Shown here: one piece after another, positions 31,481-43,017 of the stretch
How positions within the stretch are numbered: position 1 is the stretch's first letter
Layout: every line of letters starts with the position of its first letter
DNA from: Armigeres subalbatus
Taxonomy: Eukaryota > Arthropoda > Insecta > Diptera > Culicidae
DNA: 64,000 bases
Assembly (NCBI RefSeq): GCF_024139115.2
Contig: NC_085141.1
Location: forward strand, 180,179,047-180,243,046
Direction of reading: 5' to 3'
Translations under genes and position numbers: made by a program
The notes under the pieces: generated by a model
Databases searched by the model: none
What the model was told of the DNA's origin: nothing
The model's input: only the letters and a program-made list of their open reading frames with translations

Positions 31481-33705
31481 AGTCTAAGCTAAGCTAAACT
31501 AAGTTCTGCTTTAAGATTTCGATTAAATTCCACAGAAATCGGCGTGTGTATAAATAAATATGAATTTCATTCCCTGAAAGTATGATGACAATCTGTTGAA
31601 AGACTTATTTCCAAGGGTAGTTCTAAGTGGTGCAATTTAACTGCATAATTTCAATGTATATGAAAACATTATGCTAAGACTACATCATAAATCACTTGTT
31701 TTATACCTTTTCATCGAGGTTTGCAAATCCCCTTAAGGTCATTACTACAAAATGCATCATCTAAACACACTTTATTAACCACTTGTACATTTATTGATTC
31801 CATCAGGCTGCTGATTTATGCGTCGTAATAATTAGAAGAGGCATTAAATTTACCCGACATCAACTGGGTACCGAATTGTCTATAATGCGAACCCACAGGA
31901 TCCCCTTCTATGATGTATATAACATTAAATTTACCTCATGCTCGGAAAATTTGAACGCATTTGGTGATGGCCAAACAAATAACGCTACACAGACAAGCCG
32001 CGCCATGGTCATATTTTACGACCAGCAGATAAGAGACATCATCATGAGGTTCGAGCGTAAAATCAGTATTCAAGGATGCTTGCATCCCTGGAATTTCCAA
32101 GAGCGTAGTCATTGGCCACTGTAGCATGTGGTTCGGTGCTAGATTGGAAAAACGATCCCGTTTTATTAAAGGGTAATTTAGCACATAGGATTTTGATGCA
32201 TGGATTATAATTAATTGAGAGCATTATTCATGCAGCACCGGTTTCCAATGGGTCTGGGCTGTGGACATTAGTCATTCCATCCTTGGGGGGCGATGACAGG
32301 CTTTCCAGTGTGTTGGTAATTTAAAAACCATTTCCAATCGCTTTAATATTTGCCTGCAGATTCTCTTTTTAACATATTTATGGGATTGATTGACATGTGC
32401 AGGGAGCATCTAACTCTATGACCGCATGCAGATGGTAATATTATAGCTATCAAAATTGAAATTGAATGTTTGACTGTCATGATTGAGCCATTGTGCCCTT
32501 CTAAGTTTTATGGAACTTTAAACCCTTTTTATTGTTCGAGTATACGCATCGCTCCAACGCGACATTCTGCGTACTTATCATACAATTTTATGGCATTACT
32601 CTTTTCATAATGTTTACTAGTGTCTCGCACCATACCTACTCTTATCTCCCTCTACTTTGCTACTGGCTTAATTGCGGAATGCTTTTAAATCAACGCTACG
32701 CCTGTTAGTTGCGCAAGCAAGAACGGTGGACGGAGAAGATGACAGTTTTTGCACGTCTTGGTGTTTAAATGGCGCGTGAAGCACAAGATGTCATTTGTCG
32801 GATGGTTTTGTACCCTTTTGGAAATAATCGTTTTACAGTGAAGGGTGCGTTTGCGTCCCCAACGGCTATCAGAGCATGGAACGTCGTCCTTTGCCTCGGA
32901 GAAATTCGCCCATCTGGAGAAGAGACGACTGGTCCCGTTCCCGTGCGTTGGATACGATGGTAGATTATTGTAGCTTCATCTTCGTCATTATCTTGGCCAG
33001 GTTATTACGCTTGCCGTCTTCTGGGCATCACGCAATTTGGCTAGGTAAGAGGGTTCCATCAAATTTTCATGACTTTCAGTCTAAAGTACAGCCCAGCTGT
33101 GAAGCTTAAAATTGAAGGAAAGTTTCCTATCATCAGGTGCTGTTGAGCGTAACACATGAAGGGATTTGAGAGTGGTGGATTTGTGCTAATCTGTTCAGAG
33201 TGTTGCTCTGATGAAGTTCATACCATCGTTTGCGGCTAGATTGCGATCCTGCACTTCACACGGTTTGTCTGACCTGGACGTACTTCGGAGTTGGATTTCT
33301 CATTCTATTACCTTCAGATGGAAATGTTAAAGAATTTAGAGATGTTTGATTGCATGACCTTTCTTGATTTCTTTACCGCAAATTGGAAAGATTTTTTTTT
33401 TCAATTAAAGAAGGGGTAATATTCATTGTTAGTACTTTTTCTCTGACGAGTTGATAGAGCTGGTATGATAACCAGAATAGCCTCCAGTAGTGGATATTCC
33501 TGATATTCAAATGTATATTTCGGAATATAAGTTCAACACCCGCCAAAAACTACGGATCTTTACGTTATATACTACCAGTTCAACTGTGTGATGTTATCCA
33601 GTATGGATAATATGACGCAATTTTGTTTTTAAAAGGATTTTGGAGAAATGACATGAGGAATAGGATTTCAACCATTATAACACTATAACAATTTTATTGA
33701 GCATT
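31481..33705. other. No recognised feature
   Basis: Mostly A/T-rich unique sequence. Open frames such as 31876-32124 and 32769-32963 carry no recognised domain. No tandem repeats or inverted repeats were noticed. Confidence 0.45.
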
Positions 33706-33847
33706 TCTAGACCAACATATGAAAAGGGCGTAACAGCCAAAATTTACTCTTTCTGATTCTTTGTCTACATATATAACTTAATATGTAGACGAGGAATCAA
33801 AAAGAATAAATTTTGGCTGTTACGCCCTTTTCAAATGTTGGTCTAGA
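33706..33847. mobile_element. 142-bp foldback MITE with ~68-bp arms
   Basis: The left arm begins TCTAGACCAACATATG and the right arm ends with its complement, CAAATGTTGGTCTAGA. AAAGGGCGTAACAGCC pairs with GGCTGTTACGCCCTTT, and pairing continues to ACATAT near the centre (33775). It has almost no loop. Target duplication is unclear. It is non-coding. Confidence 0.85.
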
Positions 33848-34225
33848 TTTATTACTATTAGTGCAAGAACGCAAGACGTTGAATCGATTGCATGCGGATT
33901 AGAGTGATTAAAATTTTTAATTATTCGCATGAAGATGCTTGAACGATGACATTTGCTATTTAATATTCATCTTAAATTTTTAGCTAAATTGATTAAATAT
34001 TAATTTAATGGCCTTCAATATGGCCAATGAACACTAAAACAAAAAAAAAAACCTCCACTCGCTTTCAAATAAACTTCTATAAAAACATTCTTCATGCCTG
34101 CCGTTAGATACTATCAAATCTATACTTCCGCCTCTAATTCTATCATGAACATATACGCCTAAGTTTGGAAGATGATATTAGCATTTTCATATCATTGTAA
34201 ATCGTTTAACTTCATTCTTGCAACA

Positions 34226-36614
34226 TGCCAGGGAAGGTGCTCTCGTCCATAATTTTCCATAGCTCTACGCGGTCTATACTGACGTATGCCGCCTTGAAAT
34301 CAACGAACAGATGGTGCGTTGGGACCAGGTATTCACGGCATTTTTGAAGGATTTCCCGTACAGTAGAGATCTGGTCTGATGTCGAGTGGCCGTCAACGAA
34401 GCCGGCTTGATAACTTCCCACGAACTCGTTCACTAATGGTGACAGACGACGGAAGATGATCTGGGATATCACTTTGTAGGCGGCATTAAGGATGGTGATC
34501 GCTCGAAAGTTCTCACACTTGCTTGTCGCCTTACTTGTAGATGGGGCATATAACCCCTTCCTTCCACTCCTCCAGTAGCTGTTCAGTTTCCCAGATTCTG
34601 ACTATCAGTTTATGCAGGCAAGTAGCTAGCTTTTCCAGGCCCATCTTGATGAGCTTAGCTTCGATACCATCCTTACCAGCTGCTTTATTGGTCTTTAGCT
34701 GTTGGATGGCATCCTTAACTTCCCTCAAGGTGGGGGCTGGTTGGCTTTCATCGTCCGCGGAAATGACGTAGTCATCTCCTCCGCTGTCTTGACTTTCACT
34801 GCCTGTACTCTCAGCGCCATTCAAATGTTCCTCGTAGTGCTGCTTCTACCTTTCGATCACCACACGTTCGTCCGTCAAGATGCTCCCATCCTTATCCCTG
34901 CACATTTCGGCTCGCGGTACGAAGCCTTTGCGGGATGCGTTGAGCTTCTGATAGAACTTACGTGTTTCTTGAGAACGACACAGCTGTTCCATCTCCTCGT
35001 ACTCCGCTTCTTCCAGGCGTCGTTTCTTCTTCTGAAAAAGGCGGGTCTTCTATCGCCGCTTCCGTCTATAATGTTCCACGTTCTGCCGGGTACCTTGCTG
35101 CAGCGCTACCGCCCGCGCTGCGGCCTTTTCATCCAGAATCTGTCTGCACTCTTCGTCGAACCAATCGTTCCGTCGACTTCGTCCCACATACCCGACTTTG
35201 TTCTCCGCTGCGTCGTTGATGGCTGCTTTGACTGTATTCCAGCAGTCCTCAAGAGGGGCCACATCGAGCTCACACTCTTCCGGCAACGCTGCCTTGAGAT
35301 GCTGCGCGTAGTCAGTGGCAACATCAGGTTGCTTCAGTCACGCTCTAGGTCGTACCGCGGCGGTCGTCGGTACCGAAAATTGTTGATGACGGATAGTTTT
35401 GGGCGCAGTTTTAACCATTACCAGATAGTGGTCATAGTCGATGTTAGCGCCACGATATGTCCTGACGTCGGTAATGTCGGAGAAGTGCCGTCCATCAATC
35501 AGAACGTGGTCGATTTGTGTTTCTGTCTGCAGTGGTGATCTCCAGGTGTATCGATACGGGAGGCTGTGTTGGAAGTAGGTGCTGCGAATTGCCATTAGTC
35601 GTAGGCCGTTTTCGTTCGTCAGCCGGAAGGCGCTGAACTTTTCAATGGTCGGTCTAAACTCCTCCTCTTGTCAACCTGAGCGTTCAAATCTCCTATGATG
35701 ATTTTGACGTCGTGGCAACTGTCGTACTCACGTTCCAGCTGCGCGTAGAATGCGTCCTTATCATCATCAATGCTTCTGGAGTGTGGGCTATGGACGTTGA
35801 TTATGCTGAAGTTGAAGAACCGGCCTTTGATCCTCAACTTGCACATTCATCTTATTGATCGGCCACCACCCGATCACGCGCCTTTGCATATCGCTCATTA
35901 GTATGAAAGCTGTTCCCAGCTCGTGTGTGTTGCCGCAGCTCTGGTATGATTATGGTATGATTACCTCTGAATGTTCGCACCATTGATCCCTTCCAACAAA
36001 CCTCCTGCAGCGCTACGATGCCGAATCCACGGTCCTTGAGCACATCGGTGAGTATGCGTGTGCTCCCGATGAAGTAGAGAGATTTGCAGTTCCACGAACT
36101 GAGTTTCCAATCGCTAGTCCCTTTTCGTCGCAGTGGTCTTCGCCGATGGTTCCGGTCCGTACTCTCTTGTTGATAGTTCGTTGTCTATGTTTTTTTAAAG
36201 GCTGGCTTGCAGGGCCTGACACCAAACCCCCTAAAACCATTCCTCCTCATTCCCGGTGGACCATAATGTACAGTTTCACTTAGAGTCCCTCGCTGGCACT
36301 CGAACGATGATCAGCCGCCCCTAGCATGGAAAACAGACGCTGTTGTGAGCCGATCCTGAAATGGAGAACAGACGCTCAGTAAGATTTGCACCTCCGGAGA
36401 GAAGCAAACCCCTCTTCCCTGTCAGCATACGACCATAGTTCCCACCAAGGTTGGTTACCCGATCTTCCCTAAGGTTGCTCGTCCGGTCAAAACCACGGGG
36501 AGGTAAGGATAGGAGTTGCTGGGTAAGAGGCTACGGACCGCAAGATGGGGTCTATTTTATTCCTTCAGGTACGCGAAGTACCAATGGTACGCTTTACCCA
36601 GCATTTGCCGTGCC
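34226..36614 (-). mobile_element. RTE-clade LINE, family B copy 2, 3' truncated
   Basis: The 5' UTR (36614-36270), endonuclease and first part of RT are present on the minus strand. Homology stops at 34226, inside the RT just after the FKAAYVSIDRVELW segment. RTE copies usually lose the 5' end, so the missing 3' half implies a later deletion or rearrangement. Its 5' edge abuts a Jockey ORF1 relic. Confidence 0.85.
34228..36060 (-). pseudogene. RTE endonuclease and partial RT, family B copy 2
   Basis: Fragments in several frames: FGIVALQEVCWKG near 36025, RFFNFSIINVHSPHSR near 35810, DVKIIIGDLNAQVDK near 35695, TQIDHVLIDGRHFSD near 35515, IDYDHYLVMV with SDH changed to YDH near 35440, linker RNDWFDEECRQ near 35170, AAGKDGIEAKLIKMG near 34680, and RT QAGFVDGHSTSDQ near 34405 and FVDFKAAYVSID near 34290. 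Several shifts and the truncated RT make it inactive. Confidence 0.88.
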
Positions 36615-36625
36615 ATGAACATCAT

Positions 36626-37657
36626 TCATCGTCGGTAAATTTTCAGATATGGAATTTGAGCGTTTGAAATATGTTTACCCGGCGAATCTAGGATCCTATT
36701 GGAATTTCCCGTCATCAATTTTGCACGGGCATTCCCAGAAATTGGATTTATGATTGCCCCACAATTGGCACATTTAAATTTGTTGGAATCTTCTCTCACA
36801 GGACAGGCGTTCTTGGCGTGAGAGGTTCCACCACAAATCATGCATTTAGCATCCATGTGGTAATGTTTAGTTCCGTGACCCCACTATTGGCACTTACGGC
36901 ACTGAGTTGGGTTTTGGAAATTTCCCCTAGGCCTGCGGAAATGTTCCCAAACACGGACATGGGACATATTACAGGCCATTTCCAAATTTTTCATATTATT
37001 TAGATCCCTTTTGTTGAAGTGAACTAAATAAAATTCTTGAGAAATACCCCTCTGGGAAGTACCAGAGCGAGATTTCTTTTTCATCTTAATTACTTGGACT
37101 GGTGAAAATCCAAGTAATTGAGAAATTTCCCTTTTAATCTCATCCAGTGATTTATCGTCACCTTTCAAGACAACTTTGAACAATCGCTCAGTTTTGTCGT
37201 CATATGTGCAGAATTTATGCCGCTTCCCAGTTAAATACTGAAATAGACGTTTGCGATCGTCAAAGGATCTCGGCAAAACGCGGCAGTCACCCTTCCTGGC
37301 AATCTGAAATGAAACCTTGATCCCCTGAAGGTTACTCAAAATCTCATTCCTAAAGCCAGAAAACTCGGCAACAGATACCACAATTCGCGGAATCCTTTGC
37401 TTTATTTTCATGGATCGAATCACCTGAGCTAGAGGTAGATTCGATTTGCTCAATTTCGTCATGAATCAAATCGAACTGACTGCTCAGTTCGATCGGAGAA
37501 GAATTATTTTCAATGTTAGAGTTCGAAGGAATATCTGAAGTCTCCAGCTTCTTTCTATTTTTCCGCGTTTTGGCAGGACGGTATTGAAACCTTGTTTCTT
37601 AGAAGGAAGTGGAGAATTCAGAGATTCAACCTTCCTCTTGTTTTTATTAATGCTCAT
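36626..37657 (-). pseudogene. Jockey-clade ORF1 (Gag-like) relic
   Basis: The ATG at 37657 begins MSINKNKRKVESLNS; a frameshift lies near 37560. The frame from 37462 contains the RNA-binding region (IPRIVVSVAEFSGFRNEILS, FCTYDDKTERLFKVVLKG, PVQVIKMKKKS) and QCRKCQ at a zinc knuckle. A second piece (36856-36626) has CMICGGTSHAKNACP and CANCG, so two to three CCHC-type knuckles are visible. ORF1 proteins package LINE RNA. The element is cut off at its 3' side where it meets the RTE 5' UTR; no RT follows. Confidence 0.88.
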
Positions 37658-39885
37658 TGCTGAGCGTGGATACGTGACCTTCTAAGAGGTTTTTTCCCAG
37701 AACGGTGTTCCTGCAGGATTACCACCGCTTGTCTGAATTTTACTTCCGCAAACGGGTCCAACGTAAAACGAAGACACTGGTCCAAGCAAAGATCGTAACG
37801 GGATCAGTGGGTACAAATAGCGCTAAGAAGCACCGTTGAAATTAAAATAGCTTCGGGTAGTATTAAAAACTTCCTTCAGAAAAGAGAGAAAAGAACCGCA
37901 CAGCACGATGAGGTCTGAGTGATACTTAAATAAAAGTGTTTGCGATAGGAAGCACTGCTCGGAATTCTTTTTATTTTTTAAATTACTATCCGTCGAAAAT
38001 TTCCTTTATCATTTAAAAAAAAAATAAGCCAAAGGGAATTGTAAAACATTTCAATTTGAGTGACAATCTGCTTCAGTATTTTAGCATAAACACCAGCAAT
38101 CTCATCATGATTCTGCAGTAATAAGGCCTTTTTTGGGATTGCATTTCCTTAATATTTTCTTGCCCTACGGCCTACATTATTCATGTTGATCGGAAATAAG
38201 ATTTCGAAAGTAAGAATCTATTACATGACACACACGAACCGACCCAGACATAAAGCTTCTGGTGTGGAAGAAAAATAGATGCAAAAGAAAATTAGATTCA
38301 CGGGTGAATGACATCCCTTCCATTCCCAAAAATATACCAACTGTCCTTTTCTTAAGATTTATTTCCAACCTGTATCTTTAGACAGGTCAATTTGGCATGC
38401 GCATATATGTTGAAAATATGTTACTGTGACAAAAAAAAACTTCGGTAAGGCTCAGAATAGCTGTTCACTGTTCAGTAGCAATCGTAAGCTTATTGGTAAA
38501 ATATTGAAACACAGTCTGACACACAGATCCTAGCTTGGCTTGTTATGAACAAAGCATAAAAGGACCACAGCATCATCCTTTGTGGTTCACTCCACTAAAT
38601 GGAACGAATAGTGGATAATTCCCAACCATTTCGACAGAGTGTCGCGACATCCAGGCGCCGGTAATGAAAAACTTTCAACTGCGATGACAACTGAAACTTG
38701 GAAGGCATCTCTCCTATGCATGCGTTAGTCTCCCAGCTTCGAGTGACTAAGCATTGCCAATCAAAACGAAAGTAATAGATTGCGGCCACATCATGTGATG
38801 GAAATGAAAACAACCCGTGGCTGGAATCATGTTTTTTTTTACGCTGAAGGAAGTTCGGTTTCATCACTGATGATGGCGTGCTTGAGCACTTCAACCTTAA
38901 AGTGCTTCCTGCGGAAGACCTACACGTACAACGCATATGGACAAATTCCTCAGCAGCAGACATCCCCTGTCGAATAAAAAGTTTCGCATCCAAAAGTTTG
39001 TCAGTCCCATCACGTTTCGTCAGTGCCTCCCCTCCTGAAAAAAAGGATGTCTAAAAATTCCGACCAGCATCCTGCAACTGGCTTTGTTTTGCGGAATAAA
39101 TGAATATAAATGATAATTTTATTCCCATTCATCAAAGCCCCCGGTAAACAGCACTCATCAGGATTCCATGTTGGCTGCGTCGACGAGCCACATTCTGCAA
39201 AGCAAGGTACATTGGTTGGCATGTTTAGCTTTTGACAAGGCTCCCCTCAGTGAGGGTGAAAGTGTTGATGCATTTTTTGCCGGGAAAATTTGTTCGAACT
39301 CTAAATTCCAATTTACCCAGTCTGTCACTCAAAGTGAGATTTTACTTCCGTGTCAATTATTTTCTCGTTCCGTTCAGCTGTGCCGTTGGTTCGGAAATAT
39401 CCATTAAAATCTCTGAAATAGTTTATCCGCAAATTTACTGCCAAAGAAACACAGAATGGAAAGTGATTCGGGGAAAAGTTTGATTCAAAATTCTTCATCA
39501 AATTTATCGGCACTACAAATCTTATTGCTCCAGCTTAGGACATATTTTGCAATATACCTACCATTAGGTTGGCATGAGATATTGTACCTTGTGATTCAAT
39601 GACAAGATTACATTGTGTTATAGCTCAAACGTTACGGGACCGAAATCATTTTTGAAACTTGTTTCCAGTTTGTTAACTTGATCTTGATGATGTTAGTTTT
39701 GGGGAATCGAATGACTCGTTTAGGAAACGAGCTTTTTTTCGTTCATTTCCAAGTCTAGCAGTTACTGCTAGAATAGTCAATTTGAAGGTATAAAATAGCA
39801 ATGGAAACGGTATGGAAGTCTATTTCCAGTTCTAGCGATTGCTAGAACTAGCGAAATATAGAGAAATACAACGTAAGAGAATGTA
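37658..39885. other. Jockey 5' leader followed by no recognised feature
   Basis: 37658-37990 is probably the Jockey 5' UTR. Beyond it the sequence is A/T-rich with scattered open frames (for example 38595-38993 minus, 39010-39222 minus) that show no domain. Nothing else is supported. Confidence 0.4.
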
Positions 39886-39966
39886 ACGGACCTAAAATTG
39901 AACCCACGACCTCCTGCGTATGAGGCGGAAGCAGTAACCATATGACTACTAATCCCTCATTATAAC
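39760..39966 (-). repeat. tRNA-derived SINE
   Basis: The minus-strand head (39966-39890) has a tRNA-like layout: an A-box-like TAGTCATATGGTTACTGC, an anticodon-loop-like CTCATAC (CAT), and a B box GGTCGTGGGTTCAATTTT. The T stem is poorly paired, so it is not a working tRNA. The body continues to about 39760 with a CTAGTTCTAGCAATCGCTAG palindrome. Tail and target duplication were not resolved. Confidence 0.6.
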
Positions 39967-40489
39967 TTATCTTGAATCTATTATAAAAAACTGAGCCTAA
40001 ATCCTAAATTTCATGATTTTCCGGGAGGCATTTCCCGTAATAAAATCTAAATTCTTCATCGAAATAAATACAAAATTTCCATAGATAAAGCAATATTTGC
40101 AATGAATATTGCAAAGTTTTCCACAATATAATTTTTTCCCCCAAAATTTATAATTTTCCACAAACAATTAATAAAGAGTATGTAATACAAAAAATAAGAA
40201 AATTTTCCGGGAAAAATATCAATAATAAATAATCGCTTCTTTTGAAGCGTTTATTGTTCACAGAACATTTACTCAAAGTTATTGCTTTTTGCCATTCTCT
40301 TATACTTAAGTGTATATAAAAGCTTACCTTTAATTAATTTGCTTGCAACAAGTTGTATTCAACGTAAAATCTCGTCCCATTGTTTCCAGTCAGTGTTGCA
40401 AAACTCTTTACTCGGTCTGATTCCGCACAGGTACTTTATGGCATGCATGTCGTAGTCTCCCAACAAACAATGAAAACTGAGATTGTATA

Positions 40490-40620
40490 ACGTTTCACCG
40501 AAAACTATTTCGCGGAATTCATTTTCGCGGTACGACATTTGGCGAATTGTACCTTTTCGCCGAATGTCTTTTGGCGGAGTGTGCCATTTCGTTGAATGCA
40601 CCATATCGTGGAATATTAAT
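40490..40620. repeat. Degenerate ~17-bp tandem repeat with a GCCGAA-like core
   Basis: Successive units resemble TTTTCGCCGAATGTACC (for example near 40520, 40540, 40556, 40573). They are too diverged for an exact period but average about 17 bp. The pattern resembles the 17-bp unit of the nearby minisatellite without matching it. Confidence 0.6.
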
Positions 40621-40739
40621 AATAATAGCTTAGTGTTCATAGCAATTATTACATTCGAGGTTTCTAAGCCAAGTTACCATTTTTTGCAATCTTGTAACAC
40701 GAGATTAACACGTAAAAACTTTAATGCCTAAAACAGTCG

Positions 40740-41113
40740 AGAAATTCTCAGAGAACGATCACGCGATCGGCCGAAATATTGTGTTCTGCATTGCGCGGCC
40801 GGTAATAAGAGTAGCCATCGAACAAGTAAGTGCAGTGCGTGTTTTAGTCGTCGGGAAAGAAATAAAATATCTATCTTGTGTTCGGTGGCTCATGCGCATG
40901 TCGCGCGCGGTCGAAAAAAGCGCGTTCTTCAATAGTTTGCTGTAGCCATCGAGCAAGTGAGTACAGAGTGCTGCGCTTCCGTGCGGTCGTCCAAAACGCG
41001 AATCTCCTCAGTTTTCATATGCCACCGGGCGTGCATGTTTTAACTTTTAACTCGAATTAGTGTTATTTTCCATCCCATAGAACGTATCGCTCAACAAAGT
41101 GAATCCAGATAAA
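40740..41113 (+). repeat. Composite-repeat head, diverged copy
   Basis: GCGATCGGCCGAAATATTGTGTTCTGCATTG near 40763 corresponds to the head repeats at 46050-46340. AGTAGCCATCGAACAAGTAAG near 40811 and TGTAGCCATCGAGCAAGTGAG near 40942 are a diverged ~130-bp duplication. The block leads into the 637-bp tandem units. Confidence 0.6.
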
Positions 41114-43017
41114 TTATCCTTTGTAACTAAAACGATATCCTATCCCAAGACAACCGTGGAGATGCAGAGGTATACTCGGTATCTAGTAGCAACGAGAGTC
41201 GGACTAACAATCCTTCCATTCCTATATGACCGTAAGGACGTGGCCGGCGCCGTTATTGACTTTAAATATTTGAGCTCCCGAAACGTGTACATTGAGAATG
41301 GGTAGCTAGTCCCAAGCCCCATTAATTGTGTTCTCTGTACAATTTCGCAAGTTCAGTCAATCACGGAGTAGCAACTACGAATTGTGCAGTCATAATGCTC
41401 ATGCTTATAAAACAGAGAAATTCTCATCGATAAATTTCCTATTCCGGGCCAAAAGTTGAACCCAGCCTACTGCAGCATAGCCTTGCTTGGCAGCCACGCA
41501 CCCTCCCGCACGGCTAAGGAAGGCCTCCCACAATATGTAGAAGTGGTTTTCAAAAATTCAATTGCCCTTTACAAATAATTTATTATATCTTGCAGACGGG
41601 CCAGATATAAGGAAGAGATTTTGACTTCTCTTTACTTTGTTACGGATAGACGTTTTTATGAACAATCCTTTACTTTTTCTTGTTGCCTCATACCGAGCAA
41701 CGTATTCATTTAAATATAGCATTATATCCTGCCTTCGTCCTGCATCACTCTTATCCTTTGTAACTAAAACGATATCCTATCCCAAGACAACCGTGGAGAT
41801 GCAGAGGTATACTCGGTATCTAGTAGCAACGAGAGTAGGACTAACAATCCTTCCATTCCTATATGACCGTAAGGACGTGGCCGGCGCCGTTATTGACTTT
41901 AAATATTTGAGCTCCCGAAACGTGTACATTGAGAATGGGTAGCTAGTCCCAAGCCCCATTAATTGTGTTCTCTGTACAATTTCGCAAGTTCAGTCAATCA
42001 CGGAGTAGCAACTACGAATTGTGCAGTCATAATGCTCATGCTTATAAAACAGAGAAATTCTCATCGATAAATTTCCTATTCCGGGCCAAAAGTTGAACCC
42101 AGCCTACTGCAGCATAGCCTTGCTTGGCAGCCACGCACCCTCCCGCACGGCTAAGGAAGGCCTCCCAGAATATGTAGAAGTGGTTTTCAAAAATTCAATT
42201 GCCTCTTACAAATCCTTTATTATATCTGGCAGACGGGCCAGATATAAGGAAGAGATTATGTCTTCTCTTTACTTTGTTACGGATAGACGTTTTTATGAAC
42301 AATCCTTTACTTTTTCTTGTCGCCTTATACCGAGCAACGTATTCATTTAAATATAGCATTATATCCTGCCTTCGTCCTGCATCACTCTTATCCTTTGTAA
42401 CTAAAACGATATCCTATCCCAAGACAACCGTGGAGATGCAGAGGTATACTCGGTATCTAGTAGCAACGAGAGTAGGACTAACAATCCTTCCATTCCTATA
42501 TGACCGTAAGGACGTGGCCGGCGCCGTTATTGACTTTAAATATTTGAGCTCCCGAAACGTGTACATTGAGCATGGGTAGCTAGTCCCAAGCCCCATTCAT
42601 TATGTTCTCTGTACAATTTCGCAAGTTCAGTCAATCACGGAGTAGCAACTACGAATTGTGCGGTCATAATGCTCATGCTTATAAAACAGAGAAATTCTCA
42701 TCGATAAATTTCCTATTCCGGGCCAAAAGTTGAACCCAGCCTACTGCAGCATAGCCTTGCTTGGCAGCCACGCACCCTCCCGCACGGCTAAGGAAGGCCT
42801 CCCAGAATATGTAGAAGTGGTTTTCAAAAATTCAATTGCCCTTTACAAATAATTTATTATATCTGGCAGACGGGCCAGATATAAGGAAGAGATTTTGACT
42901 TCTCTTTGCTTTGTTACGGATAGACGTTTTTATGAACAATCCTTTACTTTTTCTTGTTGCCTCATACCGAGCAACGTATTCATTTAAATATAGCATTATA
43001 TCCTGCCTTCGTCTTGC
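41114..43017 (+). repeat. Three tandem 637-bp units
   Basis: Copies start at 41114, 41751 and 42388 (TTATCCTTTGTAAC) with an exact 637-bp spacing and only scattered differences between them. Each unit holds the AAGGACGTGGCCGGCGCCG and CACGGAGTAGCAACTACG blocks also seen, diverged, at 46590-46770 and 31336-31480. Each also has the same ~60-codon open frame on both strands, which is repeated with the unit and is not evidence of a gene. The third copy runs directly into the 17-bp minisatellite. Confidence 0.95.

Noticed and set aside
31490..31510. Short CTAAGCTAAGCTAAACTAAG run as a telomere-like repeat
   Set aside because: Only three imperfect units; too short for any claim.
34702..35538. 278-codon plus-strand frame
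   Set aside because: Antisense to the RTE family B linker and endonuclease; no domain in the sense of this frame.
41099..42596. Repeated ~60-codon frames on both strands
   Set aside because: They recur only because the 637-bp unit is tandemly repeated; both strands are open over the same interval and the diverged paralogue at 46.6 kb does not keep the frame.
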